Assembly (NCBI RefSeq): GCF_001430825.1 | Contig: NZ_CP010535.1 | Coordinates: forward strand, 1,096,501 to 1,160,500 | DNA: 64,000 nucleotides | Reading direction: 5' to 3' | Source of the DNA: Sediminicola sp. YIK13 | Lineage (GTDB): Bacteria > Bacteroidota > Bacteroidia > Flavobacteriales > Flavobacteriaceae | Shown here: piece after piece, positions 61,190 to 64,000 of the stretch | Numbering within the stretch: the first letter of the stretch is position 1 | Layout: the number at the start of each line of letters is the position of its first letter | Position numbers and translations under genes: made by a program | Notes under the pieces: model-generated | The model's database searches: none | Told to the model about the DNA's origin: nothing | What the model saw: only the letters and a program-made list of their open reading frames with translations

Positions 61190-62307
61190 TGAACCTAAAT
61201 ATAACACTACTACCAGGAGATGGTATTGGACCGGAAGTATTGGCACAGGCAGTGAAATGTCTTCAGGCCGTAGAAGAAACTTTTGGTCATAATTTCACAT
61301 ACACTGAAGCTTCCATTGGAGCGGTGGCAATGGATCAGACAGGAAATCCCCTACCTGAAGAAACATTGGAAATTTGCAAGAGTTCCGATGCAATTCTTTT
61401 CGGTACCATTGGGACCTTAAAATACGACGACAATCCAAATGCTAAAGTGCGACCTGAGCAAGGATTGTTGCAACTGAGAATGGAGTTGAATCTTTTTTCC
61501 AGCATAAGACCGGTAAAAATATTCCCTACCCTTCTTGAAAAATCCCCTCTAAAAAAGGAAATTATTCTTGGGACAGATTTTGTCATCTACCGCGAACTTA
61601 CAGGGGGCATCTACTTCGGTGAAAAAAAATTAAGTGCTGACGGCACAGTAGCCTCAGATCTTTGTCAATATTCAGAAAAAGAAATAAGCCGAATAGCCCA
61701 TTTGGCGTTTAAGGCTGCTAAAAATAGAAAGAAAAAATTGACGGTGGTGGACAAGGCAAACGTCTTGGAAACTTCAAGACTATGGCGAAAAGTAGTTTCT
61801 AAAATAGGGGAAAGTTACCCTGAGGTTACCCTGGATTATCTGTTGGCCGATAATGCAGCGATGCAAATTATGCTAAATCCAAAACAGTTTGATGTTATAT
61901 TGACCGATAACCTTTTTGGAGATATTCTATCCGACCAAAGCAGTGCCATTTGCGGATCTAAAGGGCTGTTACCATCGGCTTCTATAGGAAACGACTATGC
62001 AATGTTTGAGCCATTTCATGGATCGTATACACAAGTGCAAGGAAAAAATATTGCCAACCCTATTGCTTCAATTCTATCAGCAGCAATGCTATTGAACCAT
62101 TTTGGTCTAAATGAAGAAGCACAGGCCATTATTGTTGCCGTGGATAAGGCCTTGAGAAAAAACATTTCCACCAAGGATATAAATCCAACCAGTACCTATG
62201 GTACAAGTCAGGTAGGTGATTTTATTTCCCAAAATATCATTGATTCGGAAGAAGATCTCAATTTCAACTATGAAAATATTGGTCTTGGAAAGTCAACCAT
62301 CATATAA
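61189..62307 (+). CDS. leuB: 3-Isopropylmalate dehydrogenase
   Basis: A 372-residue NAD-dependent beta-decarboxylating dehydrogenase. It has TLLPGDGIGPEVLAQA, the substrate loop around LRMELNLFSSIRPVKIFP, the catalytic VDKANVLETSRLWRK, the metal-binding DNLFGDILSDQSSAI and EPFHGSY. It oxidises 3-isopropylmalate in leucine synthesis. The start overlaps the leuA stop by one base. leuC and leuD are not in the window. Confidence 0.95.
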   Translation: MNLNITLLPGDGIGPEVLAQAVKCLQAVEETFGHNFTYTEASIGAVAMDQTGNPLPEETLEICKSSDAILFGTIGTLKYDDNPNAKVRPEQGLLQLRMELNLFSSIRPVKIFPTLLEKSPLKKEIILGTDFVIYRELTGGIYFGEKKLSADGTVASDLCQYSEKEISRIAHLAFKAAKNRKKKLTVVDKANVLETSRLWRKVVSKIGESYPEVTLDYLLADNAAMQIMLNPKQFDVILTDNLFGDILSDQSSAICGSKGLLPSASIGNDYAMFEPFHGSYTQVQGKNIANPIASILSAAMLLNHFGLNEEAQAIIVAVDKALRKNISTKDINPTSTYGTSQVGDFISQNIIDSEEDLNFNYENIGLGKSTII

Positions 62308-62327
62308 ATTAGGTAGGAGAATTCAAT

Positions 62328-62361
62328 AAAAAAGCCTTTTCAATTTTGAAAAGGCTTTTTT
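62328..62361. terminator. Bidirectional terminator between leuB and the TlpA-like gene
   Basis: A 14-bp stem AAAAAAGCCTTTTC/GAAAAGGCTTTTTT (arms 62328-62341 and 62348-62361) with a 6-nt loop. Confidence 0.92.
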
Positions 62362-63585
62362 TTATTCCTCCATGAGACTTCCAACAAATTCTCGGAAATC
62401 ATTGTCAAATTTATCGTACTTTTCTCCTGTTGCAGGGCCATTAAACCCTGTACTTATCTTTCTTACCGCTCCCGTTTTATCCAAAAAGATCGTTGTAGGA
62501 TAGGATAGGATGTGATTTAACATAGGTAGTTTCTCTTGGGCCAAATCCTTGTCCGATGACCCGTATTGAGCCAGGAGGATGGGATAGGTTATTCCTATTC
62601 GTTCTTTCAATCTGTTAATTGCCTTAAATGCAGCTTCTTGTGTTTTTGCATATTCAAAGGAGAGTGCCACTACTTGCAAGTCCTCTTTTTCCTGTTCCTT
62701 TAAGTAATTTACCAGGTATTTTGTTTCGTCCAAACAATTCGGACACCACGTCCCCATGATCTGCACAATCACAACTTTATCTTTGAACAAATTATCATCC
62801 AAAGAAACTAGGTTTCCACTGGAATCTGGAAACGCAAAAGAAAGCTTTTCAAATCCTTCTTTTATAAAGGTCAAGGAATCCTCATCTGGTAATTCATAAG
62901 CGTCATTTCTATGCGCTACAAAAGGCTCCTTAAAATGCTTTCCGGAATAAAAGGTGCCATTAAGGGTACTATCTGTAACCTTGGCCTTAAATAAAAATAC
63001 ATGGGCACCATCAAAGGTTGATAATTTTAGAGAATCCCCATCCACAACCCCTTCCAAAAAACGGTAATCTCCAGTGGTAGTCCTAAACGTGCCTACTACC
63101 CTATCATCCTTTTGGGTGAACATGCCTTTACCCATATAACTATCAGCTGTATTTGGACTAAACTCTGTTTCCCAAATACCACTTACATTTTGTGCTGAAG
63201 ATGCATTAACATCAAATCTTTTCTCAATGCCATAGGTGGCCTTGAACGAAACACTGCGATCCATGCTTTCCTGTATAAAGTCGCCAACAATTTCAGAATC
63301 TGAAAACACGCCACTGATATAACCTTCAAAAGCAGGCATCTTTATCATTATAGAATCCTTATTCGTACTAATTTCATCTATGTACAAAATTTCATCCGCG
63401 TTATATGATTCCATCACGTAGTTCCCTTCGGCTGTCTTACTAATATTAAAATTAAATGGAAGTGTTTGATTGTCCATCAATTTCATTTCCCCCAACCAAA
63501 TACCTTCTTTTAGGGAGGGAGTTTCTGCTTCTTTGCAAGAGGTAAGCAATAAAAATATCGCAAATAGAAAAGTTATCTTTCTCAT
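62362..63585 (-). CDS. TlpA-like thioredoxin-fold lipoprotein with an N-terminal beta domain
   Basis: A 407-residue protein. It has a lipoprotein signal (LLLTSC, Cys17), an N-terminal beta-rich domain (about 25-235) of unknown type, and a C-terminal redoxin/AhpC-TSA-like thioredoxin domain (about 245-400) with the CxxC site WCPNC (281-284) in VIVQIMGTWCPNCLDE. It probably has a periplasmic disulfide reductase or oxidative-stress role facing the envelope. It resembles the AhpC/TSA-with-N-terminal-extension proteins that are frequent in Bacteroidota. The stop codon (62362-62364) lies directly at the edge of the bidirectional terminator stem. Confidence 0.85.
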   Translation of the reverse strand: MRKITFLFAIFLLLTSCKEAETPSLKEGIWLGEMKLMDNQTLPFNFNISKTAEGNYVMESYNADEILYIDEISTNKDSIMIKMPAFEGYISGVFSDSEIVGDFIQESMDRSVSFKATYGIEKRFDVNASSAQNVSGIWETEFSPNTADSYMGKGMFTQKDDRVVGTFRTTTGDYRFLEGVVDGDSLKLSTFDGAHVFLFKAKVTDSTLNGTFYSGKHFKEPFVAHRNDAYELPDEDSLTFIKEGFEKLSFAFPDSSGNLVSLDDNLFKDKVVIVQIMGTWCPNCLDETKYLVNYLKEQEKEDLQVVALSFEYAKTQEAAFKAINRLKERIGITYPILLAQYGSSDKDLAQEKLPMLNHILSYPTTIFLDKTGAVRKISTGFNGPATGEKYDKFDNDFREFVGSLMEE

Positions 63586-63666
63586 AAGTGTAAGCTATTG
63601 TTTGAATGTCGAATTAAGGCAAATATACTTACAATAAAAAATAAAAGGATTTCAATTGAATACCTA

Positions 63667-63697
63667 TTGAATGTCTTCCTGCATTGTTTTATCTTTG
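63667..63697 (+). promoter_or_regulatory. Promoter upstream of pheT
   Basis: TTG (63667-63669), a 20-base spacer and TATCTTTG (63690-63697) match the Bacteroidota promoter pattern well. The resulting leader would be about 175 bases; the remaining gene-free part of 63586-63876 shows no clear hairpin or leader peptide. Confidence 0.65.
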
Positions 63698-63876
63698 GGC
63701 ACTTAAATAATCAGTATTAAATGGGGTTCTAGAAGAGATAAAAGCTCCAATAATGCTATAATCAAAAGTTTATATAGCTGATTATTCCAAAACCAAGATT
63801 AGAATCCCCTGTTTGATCAAGTGGATATAGCGATGGCGGTTCAACTGGATCACAGACAAAATAAAATATAGTATCA

Positions 63877-64000
63877 ATGAAAATATCTTACAACTGGTTA
63901 AAGCAGTTCATTAAAATTGATTGGGATTCCCAAAAGACAGGAGAACTTTTAACCGATTTAGGATTGGAAGTAGAGGGGATTACAGCTTTTGAATCGGTCA
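63877..64000 (+). CDS. pheT: Phenylalanine-tRNA ligase beta subunit, 5' part only
   Basis: The reading frame from the ATG at 63877 continues past the window end. The 41 visible residues (ISYNWLKQFIKIDWDS, then LLTDLGLEVEGI) are the conserved N-terminus of PheT, the beta subunit that with PheS charges tRNA-Phe. Only the beginning is present; the missing part is due to the window edge, not truncation of the gene. The pheS gene is not immediately upstream. Confidence 0.88.
   Translation, partial: MKISYNWLKQFIKIDWDSQKTGELLTDLGLEVEGITAFESV

Overview
The window looks like chromosomal DNA of a marine-type Bacteroidota, most likely family Flavobacteriaceae. The base composition is AT-rich and Shine-Dalgarno sequences are weak. 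Several genes have the Bacteroidota -7 promoter box TAnnTTTG. The gene content also fits: paired sulfonolipid (capnine) genes, a menaquinone cluster, a TonB-dependent receptor, LytTR and HisKA_2 signalling proteins, a CAL67264-type small membrane protein and short LeuA. No tRNA, rRNA, CRISPR array, insertion sequence or prophage is visible. This is core chromosome rather than a mobile island.

Layout. 1-10.4 kb: an acetyltransferase-like protein, the capnine pair (capB, capA), a prolyl oligopeptidase lipoprotein, a YbaB nucleoid protein, a DUF1508 protein, threonine aldolase and a large zinc metalloprotease. 10.6-15.1 kb: a three-gene operon (circularly permuted ATP-grasp, alpha-E, transglutaminase) predicted to make or attach an unknown peptide, followed by prfB, which keeps its programmed +1 frameshift. 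15.2-18.6 kb: an ArsC-like protein, then a small CpxP/Spy-like exported protein and a TonB receptor behind a promoter with helically phased TTTAAC repeats. 18.9-28.3 kb: a 57-residue membrane protein gene, fumC, a coiled-coil membrane protein, a GNAT enzyme, a metallo-hydrolase lipoprotein, ettA, an oxidoreductase, an acyl-CoA carboxylase beta subunit and DoxX. 28.4-31.7 kb: a von Willebrand A / SusC-type plug / TPR hybrid protein and an M24 peptidase.

31.8-46.1 kb is the menaquinone region on the minus strand: menE, CPBP protease, menC, then a sensor kinase and LytTR regulator, menA, a SPOR-like protein, CvfB, DUF2853, menD, menF and a hotdog thioesterase. menB is absent. 47.1-49.5 kb: a Crp/Fnr regulator is followed by two tandem paralogous exported proteins. 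Each paralog has the same dyad (GCTAC-N4-GTAGC) centred near -42 of a putative promoter, so this looks like a small self-contained regulon. 49.7-64 kb: secreted proteins of unknown role, dnaK, sdaA, panB-rluA, an EamA transporter, leuA-leuB, a TlpA-like lipoprotein and the 5' end of pheT, which runs off the window.

Several starts were moved to the first good ATG where the longest reading frame opened at an implausible TTG or GTG. A few genes (Crp/Fnr, the LytTR regulator, menA, rluA) do appear to start at TTG.
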